A model generated the notes under the pieces. It worked only from the letters and a program-made list of their open reading frames with translations. It did no database searches and was not told where the DNA came from. The position numbers were made by a program, and so were the translations under genes. Positions 1 through 8,489 of a stretch of 64,000 nt of DNA are shown in pieces. The DNA lies in IMG/VR virus record IMGVR_UViG_3300018424_000006, positions 124,001 to 188,000 of that record; one strand, written 5' to 3'. Numbering within the stretch: position 1 is the first letter of the stretch; each line of letters opens with the position of its first letter. The DNA comes from a virus.

Positions 1-1216
1 TTAGTTGCTTACCATGGAATGCACTAAGAGAGATTGATAAGAACACACTACCAACAGCAGAGAGTTGAGGCCCCAACCCAATGCCTGATTTAGCAACGGT
101 ATCGCCAATACATTTTTCGCAATAGTTGCCAGACTTCACACGACACCCAATCGGGCTTCGTATAATGACTTCTTTTCCAATCAAACCTTTTAGGTCTGAT
201 TCCGATAAAGGTTTGCTAGGAGCACTTACTTTGTAGTGTCCTACAAATTCTTTATAGTTTTCTTTGGTGATGTTAATGGGGAGACCTACTTTACTTCCAC
301 AATCTGCTTCAGTAATTTTGGTATTCTGATACATACGACCAGACATCTTAGCAGCCTCACCACCTAACGCCGTATCCTTACCGCGGTCATAAGAACCACT
401 TCGAAGGTTATTGGCAATGGCAGGTAAATCTTCTGCTCTCCACCCTTCCTCTAGAGAACGAGGGATAGTTTCTACCTTCGTCTCATCATCAAGTCTAGGT
501 ACGCCACCTATCATACCGTGAGTCATCTTACGTACAGTATTTATCGACTTATCTTTAATAAAGAAACCTTCGGCCTCATCCCCTTCTAGTTCTTCCTTCA
601 ACGCTTTGGTTATCTCAGCATCAATCTTAGAAACTACAACAGGATCATGAAGGTTATCGATATTTTCCTTTATCAGCCTGTCTTTAAGTTCAGCTACCTT
701 CTTAGAAGGAGCCAATACTTTAGGGCTGGCTGTAGGAACACAGAAATCTGTAAAGAGAGTAATGAAACCCATCGACTTCATGAACTTACGATATTCATCG
801 ATCGTAATGAGTTCTTCTCTCAAGTTACGTTCAATTATGCCGTTCAGTATTTTACCATTAAGTTCACCAGCCATAAAGGTAACTTTGTTACCAAAAGGTT
901 CAGCGAAGATAATGGCATTTAACAATATTTTACGATAGGTTGTTTTAATCGGTTCAGGAATATTTGGTAACATCTCAGTCTGGGCAGTTACTGCCTCATC
1001 AATGCCAAAGAAAGGCTTATCTAAAGCTGCCCCTTCAACTTGGATTGGTTCGCCACCCAAAAGAAATATTACTTTACCATTTACCACTGAAGGATCTTCA
1101 TCAGCTTCTTCTCGCTGACGAATAATCCCTAAGGTTCGTATAAGCCATGTTTTAGACTTATACTTCTTTTCCCGTAGACACTCAGTTAAGTAATCTACTT
1201 TCTTAATTATCTTCAT
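1..1216 (-). CDS. RNA polymerase beta'-like subunit, C-terminal part (cut by window edge)
   Basis: The gene starts at an ATG at 1216 and runs off the window; about 405 codons are visible. The product resembles the C-terminal half of bacterial beta'. A stretch reading SYDRGKDTALGGEAAKMSGR, followed by ITEADCGSKVG, matches the trigger-loop region of beta'. Further on, a CxxC (YCEKC) is followed by GLGPQLSAVGSVFLSISLSAFHG, which matches the conserved region after it in beta'. It is the second beta' C-terminal homologue in the window (the other is at 10081-12183). phiKZ-like phages have two such enzymes, one packed in the virion and one made after infection. By gene order this copy would be the virion one, but that is inference. 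It overlaps the upstream gene by 14 bases, so the two are probably translated together. Confidence 0.82.
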   Translation of the reverse strand, partial: MKIIKKVDYLTECLREKKYKSKTWLIRTLGIIRQREEADEDPSVVNGKVIFLLGGEPIQVEGAALDKPFFGIDEAVTAQTEMLPNIPEPIKTTYRKILLNAIIFAEPFGNKVTFMAGELNGKILNGIIERNLREELITIDEYRKFMKSMGFITLFTDFCVPTASPKVLAPSKKVAELKDRLIKENIDNLHDPVVVSKIDAEITKALKEELEGDEAEGFFIKDKSINTVRKMTHGMIGGVPRLDDETKVETIPRSLEEGWRAEDLPAIANNLRSGSYDRGKDTALGGEAAKMSGRMYQNTKITEADCGSKVGLPINITKENYKEFVGHYKVSAPSKPLSESDLKGLIGKEVIIRSPIGCRVKSGNYCEKCIGDTVAKSGIGLGPQLSAVGSVFLSISLSAFHGKQL

Positions 1217-2072
1217 CGTCAGCTAACCATTTCTTTAGAAGTTTGCCTACCATACCAGAGACATTACCGATGAAGAACAATTCTACATCTAGGTCATCTA
1301 GTAATTCACCAATCTTCTCTTGGATTAAAACTTGGTCTTCATTCGACGCTAAAGCAAGTAAAGTTAATTCGCTACTTACCCGCTCAATGTCTTTTGTTTC
1401 AATGAAGTACTCTAAGTCTTTGAAGATTGCTCTTACAGCCACTTCGAAATTAAAACCAAAGGCGAAGGAAACAGGTCGCATTTTAATGTGTTCTCTTGCA
1501 AGAAGCACTTTGTCGTTTGTTTCCATTTTAGTCAAAGCTTTCTTAGTCCGTAATCTAGATTTATGGATGATTTCTTTTTCATCTTCATCTAGTTCAACAT
1601 CGAACTTAACTTTAACATTCATAATTACTTCGTTATAGAACTCACCGATAATTGGATATAGTTCGCCCATCCCAATATTCGTTAGTTCATTAACTAGATT
1701 AATGAAAGATTCTTCAGGACTTAGTTCTTCATCAGAGAAGTGTTTGTCAACTAAATCCCTGTTGGTAGTATCAGCAATGTCTTCCATTGCATCTAACAAT
1801 GCGGCTAAAAGCTGTAGACTAATATCTTCATCGTTAGTTAAAACTAAACCAATTTCTTTAAGTACTTTCTTAGTATGTACTTTATAGACATCTTCGATTT
1901 CAGATGCTTTATCAGACTCGGTTGCTTCTGGGTGTGAAAGAGCCTGAGTAACTTCTGATTCATGATCACTATAATCGAATTTATCGAAAATAGAATCAAT
2001 GGATTCCAGATATCCTAATACGTCGGGTTTCATGATAGGGAGCAGGGTTTCCCTTTCGTTTTGAATGATCAT
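1203..2072 (-). CDS. Unknown acidic protein, 289 aa
   Basis: No family is recognised. The product is rich in Asp and Glu and mostly helical in appearance, and ends WLADDEDN. An upstream TTG start is possible, but the ATG at 2072 has AGGAG eight bases before it and is preferred. It is the first gene of a minus-strand unit that continues into the beta' C-terminal gene, with a 14-base overlap. That makes a role linked to the polymerase or to its packaging conceivable but unproven. A conserved upstream element (2096-2140) lies in front of it. Confidence 0.7.
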   Translation of the reverse strand: MIIQNERETLLPIMKPDVLGYLESIDSIFDKFDYSDHESEVTQALSHPEATESDKASEIEDVYKVHTKKVLKEIGLVLTNDEDISLQLLAALLDAMEDIADTTNRDLVDKHFSDEELSPEESFINLVNELTNIGMGELYPIIGEFYNEVIMNVKVKFDVELDEDEKEIIHKSRLRTKKALTKMETNDKVLLAREHIKMRPVSFAFGFNFEVAVRAIFKDLEYFIETKDIERVSSELTLLALASNEDQVLIQEKIGELLDDLDVELFFIGNVSGMVGKLLKKWLADDEDN

Positions 2073-2095
2073 TCGGCATTCTCCTGTATACAATA

Positions 2096-2140
2096 GATTC
2101 GCCGAATTAAAATAAAAAGGAAGGGGATATAATAAGGTAA
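2096..2140 (-). promoter_or_regulatory. Putative promoter element, second class
   Basis: On the minus strand this reads ACCTTATTATATC, then CCTTTTTATTTTAA, then GGCGAATC. The CCTTTTTATTTTAA and CGAATC parts recur before the minus-strand gene at 46578. The ACCTTATTATAT part recurs at 19262-19275. It lies between divergent genes and does not match the TATATTAC class. Confidence 0.4.
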
Positions 2141-2184
2141 GAAATGCCCTTTTCTAATAATATTTTTAAGTAAGGATTCATAAA

Positions 2185-2667
2185 ATGGCAAGCACTGAAA
2201 AGTCGGCTTCTGAAGTCGCATCCATGGAACGCTATCGTAAAGAAAAAGCACAGAAAGCGGAAAAGAAAAAGCAGCGTGAAGAAGAGCAGCTAACTGAAGA
2301 AGCTGCTCTACAATCTTGGGATGATGTTCATTCCATTATTGGTGATGTCCGTAATATGATCGGACAAATCACAATCTCTATTCAACAAGCGATTACTCTT
2401 GCCGCATCCATCGACCTAGACTACTCAACGAACATCGAAAATCTAAAGTTACATTCAGCAGATCTGGCTAAGGCCTCTATCGAATTCAATAATGACGTCA
2501 AGCAATATGACGACAAGAAAGGTCCAGTTGCTCCTGAAGACTATATGACCTTCCTAAGTGCCATGAGCAAAATGATGTCTGGTTACATCGAATCGTTCCA
2601 TCAAAAGATTGTTGCTATCGGCGATATCATCGAAGCCGTTAAGAAAGAAGCGAAGGATAAACAGTAA
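2185..2667 (+). CDS. Unknown protein with charged coiled-coil N-terminus, 160 aa
   Basis: Function is not recognised. Residues 12-40 are a Lys/Glu-rich helix that should form a coiled coil. The rest is helical, with no cysteine cluster or membrane segment. It is the first of three overlapping plus-strand genes (2185-4597). Its stop TAA shares a base with the ATG of the next gene, so translation is probably coupled. The trio ends at a strong hairpin. A structural or tail-assembly role is possible from the company it keeps, but nothing in the sequence proves it. Confidence 0.75.
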   Translation: MASTEKSASEVASMERYRKEKAQKAEKKKQREEEQLTEEAALQSWDDVHSIIGDVRNMIGQITISIQQAITLAASIDLDYSTNIENLKLHSADLAKASIEFNNDVKQYDDKKGPVAPEDYMTFLSAMSKMMSGYIESFHQKIVAIGDIIEAVKKEAKDKQ

Positions 2668-4181
2668 TGTCTTACGAAGAAACAGTACAACAAAACGAAG
2701 ATGTTAGTATTGATACTAGCGACTTCGCAAATGCAGTTAGTCCTACTGGAGAGTATGGGGATGACTTCCCTCTCTCCGCTCTAACTGAAAACCTTTCTAA
2801 TGAAGCATTTCTTGCTATCCAGAAAATCTTTAAAGAAAACACTAATATCGATAAAGAGACTCGGGAATTAATTCTTGAGTCTTTCCGTAGTGCTCTGTCT
2901 TCTCAGTTCTTTGATGATACTTATCAACGTTTAGTAGATGCTGCTAATCGCGACTGGAAACAAGTCGTTGAAGTAGACGGCAATAAGCTTCGTATAATGA
3001 AGCGTTCAGCCGCTAAGCCTACTGGCGGTAAGAAGTTACAAGGTCAAGCCGCTATCGACTTCATGAACAGCCAGATTAATGGTACTGGCTCTGTTAAGGT
3101 TCCTTTATGGAACAGTGGCATCACTGTCCTTTTGGGTAACTTTAAAGAACTCGAGTATATGGAAGTAATCGCTAAGATTGCTTTAAGCCGTATGGAGCTA
3201 GGTGCTTCTACTCGCGGTGCTCTATTCAGCGGTGATGATGTTTACATTACCATGGAAGTTGTAGACTTTATTTTAAGTAAAGTTATGGCTTCTACTCTGA
3301 AAGATTCTTCTAAGTCTAACTTAAAAGAACACATTTTAGTTTCTGATATCCCTACTCTTCTTGCAGGTGCGTTATCTGCCCTTAACCCTAAAGGCTATCC
3401 TATTAACCATACGTGTGTTAATGTGGCTAAAGGCGAATGTACATACGGCACTAAGATTGAAGAGAAAGACGGTAAGTATAAACAATACGGGATGGTTGAC
3501 TTTAAGAAGCTTCTATGGGTTGACCGTGGTCGTGTTTCTAAAGAACTAGGCCGTTTAGTAAATGCTAGCTGGGAATCAGTTTCAAATGAAGAAGTTAAGA
3601 AGATGCAAGCTTCTCTTCTTCCAGATCAAATCATTGGTCCTCTTGAATCTGATGCGGGCCTATTTAAGATTGTAGGTCAACATCCTAATCTAGCAGACTA
3701 CCAACGTCTTTCTACTGAATGGATTAATGAAGTTATCAATGCTGTTAACCGTGTTATGGTTACTGCCGATGATGCTACTGAACGTGAGCGTATTGAAACT
3801 CGTGTTCGTGAAATTGAAACATTCCAAGAAACGATTGGACGTCGTCGTAACATTGCATGGATTAAAGAAATCATCATGGAAATTCCAGATGAAGATGAGT
3901 CTATTGTGATGGAAGGTGAAGAAGCTATTGCAGGTATTCTTGATCAGCAGCTTGGTACTTTATACGCCGAAGAAATTGATGAAGGTATTCGTGACTATAA
4001 AGACGCTTGTACAATCTCTGTAGTAGGCTTGCCTAACTTTGAATGTCCTGTATGTCATAGTTCTCAAACTGACTCTAGTCGCTATCCTAGTCTGATTCCT
4101 TTGAATCTGATTACCTATTTTTTCAATATAGGGGAATGGAAGCGTATGACGACGCAACAGAGAGCGGGAATCTACCGATAA
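2667..4181 (+). CDS. Unknown conserved phage protein with C-terminal CxxC, 504 aa
   Basis: This is a large soluble protein without membrane segments. Near the C-terminus (about residue 454) a FECPVCHSS motif forms half of a possible zinc ribbon, followed by a hydrophobic LIPLNLITYFF stretch. A CPxC tail of this kind recalls baseplate-hub or tail-assembly proteins of myoviruses, but the resemblance is weak. It starts one base inside the preceding gene and overlaps the next by 46 bases. The three genes therefore look like one translational unit, possibly late and structural. Confidence 0.7.
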   Translation: MSYEETVQQNEDVSIDTSDFANAVSPTGEYGDDFPLSALTENLSNEAFLAIQKIFKENTNIDKETRELILESFRSALSSQFFDDTYQRLVDAANRDWKQVVEVDGNKLRIMKRSAAKPTGGKKLQGQAAIDFMNSQINGTGSVKVPLWNSGITVLLGNFKELEYMEVIAKIALSRMELGASTRGALFSGDDVYITMEVVDFILSKVMASTLKDSSKSNLKEHILVSDIPTLLAGALSALNPKGYPINHTCVNVAKGECTYGTKIEEKDGKYKQYGMVDFKKLLWVDRGRVSKELGRLVNASWESVSNEEVKKMQASLLPDQIIGPLESDAGLFKIVGQHPNLADYQRLSTEWINEVINAVNRVMVTADDATERERIETRVREIETFQETIGRRRNIAWIKEIIMEIPDEDESIVMEGEEAIAGILDQQLGTLYAEEIDEGIRDYKDACTISVVGLPNFECPVCHSSQTDSSRYPSLIPLNLITYFFNIGEWKRMTTQQRAGIYR

Positions 4182-4597
4182 CATCTAGGTTCTTTGAACC
4201 GCCCAAAGATGCTTTCAGTAATACCATGAACGAATTGATAAGGCTACCTCCTAAGTTAACGGGGGTAGCCTTTGATATGGCCGCTACAGAAATCTACGAA
4301 CGGAACTTTGGTATCTATTCCCATTCCCCGGAAACCGATCCGAATAATCCAGTTCCCTTATCTACTTATAACTCTAAGATAGATGCTCGTAGAACTAACC
4401 CGTTACGAAATGAAGTTAAGCGACTTCTTTCCATGCAAGCTCCAAAAAAATTAGGTATGGGTATTATGGATATCCTTAATCTAGATCCTCATACTTATGC
4501 AAGTCTTATTGAAGGCCTAGAATCTTATAATAAAACTGAACTAGCTATGAGAGAGCAACAGGAAGAAGAACTTAAAGAAATGACAGGTCAGGATTAA
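4136..4597 (+). CDS. Unknown protein, 153 aa
   Basis: This is the third gene of the plus-strand trio. The ATG at 4136 lies 46 bases inside the preceding gene, and an AGGGGA is almost adjacent to it. A later start at 4227 cannot be excluded. The C-terminal 20 residues are Glu-rich (EQQEEELKEM). No domain is recognised. It ends 12 bases before a bidirectional hairpin terminator. Confidence 0.65.
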   Translation: MEAYDDATESGNLPITSRFFEPPKDAFSNTMNELIRLPPKLTGVAFDMAATEIYERNFGIYSHSPETDPNNPVPLSTYNSKIDARRTNPLRNEVKRLLSMQAPKKLGMGIMDILNLDPHTYASLIEGLESYNKTELAMREQQEEELKEMTGQD

Positions 4598-4609
4598 ACA
4601 AAAAAATAA

Positions 4610-4639
4610 AGCTACTACTCCCATGAGGGAGTAGTAGCT
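4610..4639. terminator. Bidirectional hairpin terminator
   Basis: A perfect 13-bp stem (AGCTACTACTCCC) with an ATGA loop lies between convergent genes. The minus strand continues into TTTATTTTTTT. TTATGCCG follows on the plus side. Confidence 0.9.
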
Positions 4640-4648
4640 ATTATGCCG

Positions 4649-5506
4649 TTAGATTAGGTGAAGGCTATGGATAGTTACTTCACGACCTACTACATCTTCA
4701 GAGATACAGTCAGCTAGGTTAAGGCCTTCCTTACCAATCTCTTCTAGAGTACGATCGAATCTTATTGCAGCGAATTCGTCATCAAAGTTTATCTCTGCTG
4801 CATCCAGAGTACCTTTAGTTATCGCCGATGTAAGATTAGTAATCTCATAGAAAGATAGTACACGAGTAGGAGAAGAGTCTTTGATTCCAGCCAGTAAGAT
4901 AGGACGTCCATTTGACTTAGTAGCAATTGCTATATAGTCAACTAACGTACTAGGGCCATCACCAATTGAGACGCTGAAGTCAGGACAGTTCTCCATCATA
5001 TCAAGTACAGTTTGTACAGAGAATGTTTTATCGCCAACAGCTTCAGACTCACCAAATTCCATAGCTAGAGCGTCTAAAGCAGATAACTTAGAAAGTTGCT
5101 TAAACTTCGGACTAAAGTCTTCAGTTCTCTCTAATTTTTTATCTCCTTTAAACTCTGACACCAAGCGGCTGATTGCAGGCTTCAAACCTTTCAATAAAGG
5201 TAGAAGAGCTTTAACGCCACCTAGGAACTCATCCATTTCTTTACATGCAAAGAAGTTAACAAGAGCCATCCATTGATTAGCCGGAACATCAATCTCCATT
5301 ATTGACCGTACTCCTGTCTCGGTATAGATAAAGGCAATGCGATTGCCTTTATCGTCCGTCTCATCGAAGTTAGTACGAGAATGCATAATCGTCATCAGGT
5401 CATCTAACTCTTTAGAGTCGATGAAGTTTTTAGTAACGTTTACAAAAGCTGCAAGATAGCCATTCATTTCTTCGTTGGTAAGAGTAGTAGTTAGTGCAAA
5501 TTTCAT
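4649..5506 (-). CDS. Unknown protein, 285 aa
   Basis: No family is recognised. It is a soluble alpha/beta-looking protein with no membrane segment and no clear catalytic motif. It stands alone, with an early-type promoter (5576-5583) 70 bases upstream and a strong terminator after it. That arrangement suggests an early monocistronic gene, and such genes in this phage group often code for host-takeover functions. This is inference from layout only. Confidence 0.72.
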   Translation of the reverse strand: MKFALTTTLTNEEMNGYLAAFVNVTKNFIDSKELDDLMTIMHSRTNFDETDDKGNRIAFIYTETGVRSIMEIDVPANQWMALVNFFACKEMDEFLGGVKALLPLLKGLKPAISRLVSEFKGDKKLERTEDFSPKFKQLSKLSALDALAMEFGESEAVGDKTFSVQTVLDMMENCPDFSVSIGDGPSTLVDYIAIATKSNGRPILLAGIKDSSPTRVLSFYEITNLTSAITKGTLDAAEINFDDEFAAIRFDRTLEEIGKEGLNLADCISEDVVGREVTIHSLHLI

Positions 5507-5575
5507 TATTTGTTTTCTCCATTTATAATGAATTATTGTTATTTGACAGGAGATTAATTATCTCTAGTCATTAAA

Positions 5576-5583
5576 GTAATATA
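5576..5583 (-). promoter_or_regulatory. Early-type promoter core TATATTAC
   Basis: The minus strand reads TACTATATTACTTTAATG, 70 bases before the gene at 5506. It shares the TATATTACTT core and the AT-rich downstream stretch with nine other minus-strand sites. TATATTAC is the core reported for phiKZ early promoters. Confidence 0.65.
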
Positions 5584-5618
5584 GTACCTTTTTAGTCTAG
5601 AACACGGTTTAACGGCAT

Positions 5619-5652
5619 AATACCCCATACCCTTAGCTGGGTATGGGGTATT
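5619..5652 (-). terminator. Hairpin terminator after the dUTPase gene
   Basis: A 14-bp perfect stem (AATACCCCATACCC) with a 6-base loop lies between the stop of the gene at 5705 and the promoter at 5576. A CGGCATAA box flanks it on the left. Confidence 0.8.
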
Positions 5653-5704
5653 ATTATATCGAAACTAGAAGTAACGAGCCATCCTGTATCTTGAGATCAG
5701 CTAC

Positions 5705-6514
5705 TTATTCAGTAGTCGCTTCTATTGATTTAGCCAATGCTTCGGTCTTTTCGATTACTTCAGGAGTCGCTGCCGCAAGAGCCGCTTCTAGAGATTCGTA
5801 CTTAAGGTTAGCTCGTTCGTTTAGATCTATGATATAAATAATGTGGTGAGTAGCTTCTACTACATTATCTTTACCCGTAGTACCCAATAGAACTTCTTCA
5901 TAGCGAGCTTCTAGAGCTGCACGGATCTGATCAACAACATCGGTAGCTTCGGTATCGATCTTCGCCAGTTCTTCTTTAAGAACTTCGTTATCTTCTTTAC
6001 CAAACCACTGTTTGATATAAGTACCTTGTTTGTAACCGGCGTCTTGACGGAATACGTTAAGTACGTTCTTCGCCACATACAGTTCGTATAACTTATCCCA
6101 AGACAATTCTACTTCATCTAGGACATGTTGCCAATGGCGACCTAGAGGAAGAGTCTGAGCGTAGTTATGTAAACAGAACTCAAGGGTAGTCATCTTAAGG
6201 GATGGCGCTGGATGAACATCAATAAGCTGGAAGTTAATGTGTTTAGCAGCACGTTCGTGATCACCACTAAGCTCTTTAATTTGACGAGAGACATAGAAGT
6301 GGAATGCATCCACTACTTCTAACTGGGCTTGTTCAAGATTAGGAACAACCTTCTTCCACCATTTGTAAGCACCCATATGTTCAATTGCTTCCGCAATTTC
6401 AAGAGCACCTGCGGTTTCCCAGTTCCAAGGCATGGTAACCCAATTAGGATTTACCTTGGAGTTAATTCCGTCTTGTAGACGAACGATTGTTGATAGCTGA
6501 GCTAAGGTTAACAT
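5705..6514 (-). CDS. Probable dimeric dUTPase-like nucleotide pyrophosphatase, 269 aa
   Basis: The likely role is hydrolysis of dUTP (or a related dNTP) to the monophosphate, keeping uracil out of phage DNA. The N-terminus resembles the all-alpha dimeric dUTPase family. It has LAQLSTIVRLQDGIN, then an acidic helix with a GAYKWWKK element, then EVVDAFHFYVSR, which fits the metal-binding E/D helix of that family. The open frame extends further upstream, but the ATG at 6514 has AAGGA six bases before it and the extra 59 codons lie inside the kinase gene, so the short form is chosen. It sits 22 bases after a dNMP kinase gene, which fits a dNTP pathway pair. Confidence 0.68.
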   Translation of the reverse strand: MLTLAQLSTIVRLQDGINSKVNPNWVTMPWNWETAGALEIAEAIEHMGAYKWWKKVVPNLEQAQLEVVDAFHFYVSRQIKELSGDHERAAKHINFQLIDVHPAPSLKMTTLEFCLHNYAQTLPLGRHWQHVLDEVELSWDKLYELYVAKNVLNVFRQDAGYKQGTYIKQWFGKEDNEVLKEELAKIDTEATDVVDQIRAALEARYEEVLLGTTGKDNVVEATHHIIYIIDLNERANLKYESLEAALAAATPEVIEKTEALAKSIEATTE

Positions 6515-6536
6515 TTCTGTTCCTTTTTTGGTTGGT

Positions 6537-7265
6537 TTAAAATAAGAAATGGTTTCGGATATACTTAATGAGTTTATCCACCTCATGACCGAGGTCTTCT
6601 TCTGGACCGTTATTATCCAGAATATAATCGGCACTTGATTTGGAGATATTGAAGCTGGTTGCTGGTTCCAGTTCTTTACGCTCACAAGCATCTACCCAAA
6701 CAGAGAAGTCAAAGATACCTGCTTCTTCAGAAGGTTCAAATTCTTCAAAGTTTCGGTTCCCACAATAAATATCTTCATTGTGTTCAACAAGGATAAGTTC
6801 GAACAATGCTTTCTTATTATGGTAGCAAAACAAACGAATACCTTGATGCCATAGGGGACGGTGGTTGTCGCGATCCTCGAAGCACTCCTTGACTGTTTTA
6901 TAGCCATAGGTGTCTTTCATTAGATCGAACATGAACGCCTCAGCACAGATCTCTGAGGAGCTTCCGAAGGTAAGTCCTAGTCGGTCTCTGATCATCTCAG
7001 CTACCGTATCCTTACCGTGACGCTTATGACCAATAATAGCGATCTTTGGACGACGTACTAAGCGGAAATCAATAGCCTTTGCCCACTCAGGAATCTCAGT
7101 GCTAGGGATTTCTGTAATACGTACAAACTCCGGAATGGCGTCTTCTTCTCGAAACCGTCTCCCTAAGGTGTATTCATATGCACCATGTAAGTACTTGCCG
7201 ATCTTGATATAATACCCGTTCCGAATATTTGCATCGGAAGATCGGACTTGATAGATAGTTAGCAT
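6537..7265 (-). CDS. Probable deoxynucleoside monophosphate kinase, 242 aa
   Basis: This enzyme would transfer phosphate from ATP to dNMPs. Residues 73-90 hold a beta strand and P-loop, IAIIGHKRHGKDT, of the kind seen in T4-type dNMP kinases. An acidic C-terminal half contains the SKSSADYILDNNGPEEDL element that resembles the end of that family, where a D-x-x-I-x-N-x-G strand precedes a long helix. About 70 residues precede the P-loop, which is longer than the core family and may be a phage-specific N-terminal domain. It is followed by the dUTPase gene 22 bases on. Confidence 0.72.
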   Translation of the reverse strand: MLTIYQVRSSDANIRNGYYIKIGKYLHGAYEYTLGRRFREEDAIPEFVRITEIPSTEIPEWAKAIDFRLVRRPKIAIIGHKRHGKDTVAEMIRDRLGLTFGSSSEICAEAFMFDLMKDTYGYKTVKECFEDRDNHRPLWHQGIRLFCYHNKKALFELILVEHNEDIYCGNRNFEEFEPSEEAGIFDFSVWVDACERKELEPATSFNISKSSADYILDNNGPEEDLGHEVDKLIKYIRNHFLF

Positions 7266-7321
7266 TTGCGGTTTCCCATTGTCCTATAAGTACTCAATCA
7301 GCTTAGACAGTAAAAAAAAAA

Positions 7322-7353
7322 TAGTCTCCTCATCCCGAAGAATGAGGAGACTA
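7322..7353 (-). terminator. Hairpin terminator with T tract
   Basis: A 12-bp perfect stem (TAGTCTCCTCAT) with an 8-base loop is followed on the minus strand by ten T residues. It ends the unit that contains the ClpP-like genes. Confidence 0.9.
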
Positions 7354-7356
7354 GAA

Positions 7357-7461
7357 TTAAGCTCGAGGATAAACCCCAAGTATAGTTTGATAGCTATGTA
7401 AAATCTTAGCGATATCGCCCATGTCACCAAGTATGGTTTCTTCGATGTCATCATCATACAT
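7357..7461 (-). CDS. Candidate 34-aa microprotein
   Basis: A short frame starts at an ATG one base after the stop of the ClpP-like gene, with AGGA nine bases upstream. It reads MYDDDIEETILGDM... and ends PRA just before the terminator hairpin. The spacing, ribosome site and position before the terminator favour real coupled translation. No function is recognised. The product is acidic at its N-terminus. Confidence 0.5.
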   Translation of the reverse strand: MYDDDIEETILGDMGDIAKILHSYQTILGVYPRA

Positions 7462-7462
7462 A

Positions 7463-7945
7463 TTAAAGAATCCTATCCGCTGTACCGAAGTCAATTACTT
7501 CTTCGGCAGTTAAGAACATTTCTAATTTAGTAGCTTCTTGTACGCTTTCTGGATTACGTCCGGAATTACGTCCAATTACTTCTTCTTGGAAGCGTTTCAT
7601 CTGCTTACCAAAATCAGATGAAGCACTATCGTTAGGGAAACAACCACGAGGCATATGGAACATTACTTCAGAATGTTTACTCACTACCCGCTTGCCTTTG
7701 GTTCCATTAGAAGCTATTGTAGCAGCAGCACTAGAAGCCTCTCCTACAACGATGGTCCAAATGTCATTTGGAATTTCATCCATCGTACTTACAATCCCGA
7801 AACAAGCGTTAAGATCCCCACCACAGCTAGCAATATACATAAAGATGTCATCGGAATTCTCCTTGGATATCTCTACCAATTTACGGATAATGGCCTTGCC
7901 TGACGCAGAGGTCAACGTACCTTCAAGTACAACTATATTACTCAT
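7463..7945 (-). CDS. ClpP-like serine peptidase, 160 aa
   Basis: The protein matches the ClpP/crotonase-fold peptidase plan. It has a strand and oxyanion glycines (MYIASCGGDLN, residues 36-45), a GEASSAAA element with the likely catalytic Ser72 and an FHMPRG element with the likely catalytic His97. It ends with EEVIDFGTADRIL, which matches the ClpP ending in which an A/S-x-E-A-x-x-Y-G-L-I-D strand follows. It is shorter than bacterial ClpP because the N-terminal loop region is reduced. The gene starts four bases after its neighbour, a second ClpP-like protein without the serine, so the two may form a mixed ring. Target and partner unfoldase are unknown; a role in head maturation or host-protein turnover is inference. 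Confidence 0.78.
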   Translation of the reverse strand: MSNIVVLEGTLTSASGKAIIRKLVEISKENSDDIFMYIASCGGDLNACFGIVSTMDEIPNDIWTIVVGEASSAAATIASNGTKGKRVVSKHSEVMFHMPRGCFPNDSASSDFGKQMKRFQEEVIGRNSGRNPESVQEATKLEMFLTAEEVIDFGTADRIL

Positions 7946-7948
7946 AGC

Positions 7949-8428
7949 TTAGTCCTCAATAACATTGCCAGCAACCATATCTTCTTTATAAAGATACTTA
8001 CCTTCAGAAATCCATTCACGGATCTCTTCTAGAGAGAAATCGGTTAGGTCTTCAATAATAGCCAAAGAACGTTTCTCGATGCGTTCTGCTGAATCTGCAC
8101 TCAGAGAAATCTCGTCTACAGAACCAGACATTAATCCAACTTCTTTACTGAAGTGGATATTAGAATAAGGACTAAACTTACGACTAGCTTTATCGGCAGC
8201 TAGCATTACAATTAAGCCGTACTGGTTTGTACCGCCGATTAATTCAAAGTTAAATTTATAACCGGCTTTCTTGTATTGAAGAACTAAGTCGTGCATGCCC
8301 AATGCCTTTAAGCGGGTAGGATAGAAGCAGCTAGAACGGAAGGTTACTTCCACTTCTTCTTTCTCATCTACGCCAGCTAGTTCGGCAAAAGAGTGTAGAC
8401 TTAATTCATCTAAATAAACTTTCTTCAT
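7949..8428 (-). CDS. Catalytically degenerate ClpP-like protein, 159 aa
   Basis: From about residue 70 the sequence follows ClpP. NQYGLIVMLAA aligns with the ASMGAxLLxAG segment, then NIHF aligns with the MIHQP segment. A helix with ERIEKRSLAIIEDLT and FSLEEIREWISEGKYLYKED come next, then a GNVIE ending. The nucleophilic serine position is Gln here (NQYG instead of ASMG), so the protein should be inactive. With the active copy directly downstream this recalls ClpP/ClpR pairs. The match is by eye and the N-terminal 65 residues do not align well. It opens the unit, after an intergenic hairpin. Confidence 0.55.
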   Translation of the reverse strand: MKKVYLDELSLHSFAELAGVDEKEEVEVTFRSSCFYPTRLKALGMHDLVLQYKKAGYKFNFELIGGTNQYGLIVMLAADKASRKFSPYSNIHFSKEVGLMSGSVDEISLSADSAERIEKRSLAIIEDLTDFSLEEIREWISEGKYLYKEDMVAGNVIED

Positions 8429-8458
8429 TTTCTATTCCTCAGAAAACAGCAAAAAAAA

Positions 8459-8486
8459 AATAAGAGCGACGAGTGCCGCTCTTATT
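8459..8486 (-). terminator. Hairpin terminator after the helicase gene
   Basis: A 10-bp stem (AATAAGAGCG) with an 8-base loop is followed on the minus strand by a run of ten T residues. It lies three bases beyond the helicase stop. Confidence 0.85.
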
Positions 8487-8489
8487 TTG

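Noticed and set aside
1243-1638. Plus-strand frame of 131 codons opposite the gene at 1203-2072
   Set aside because: It is a Ser-rich shadow of the minus-strand gene with no ribosome site.
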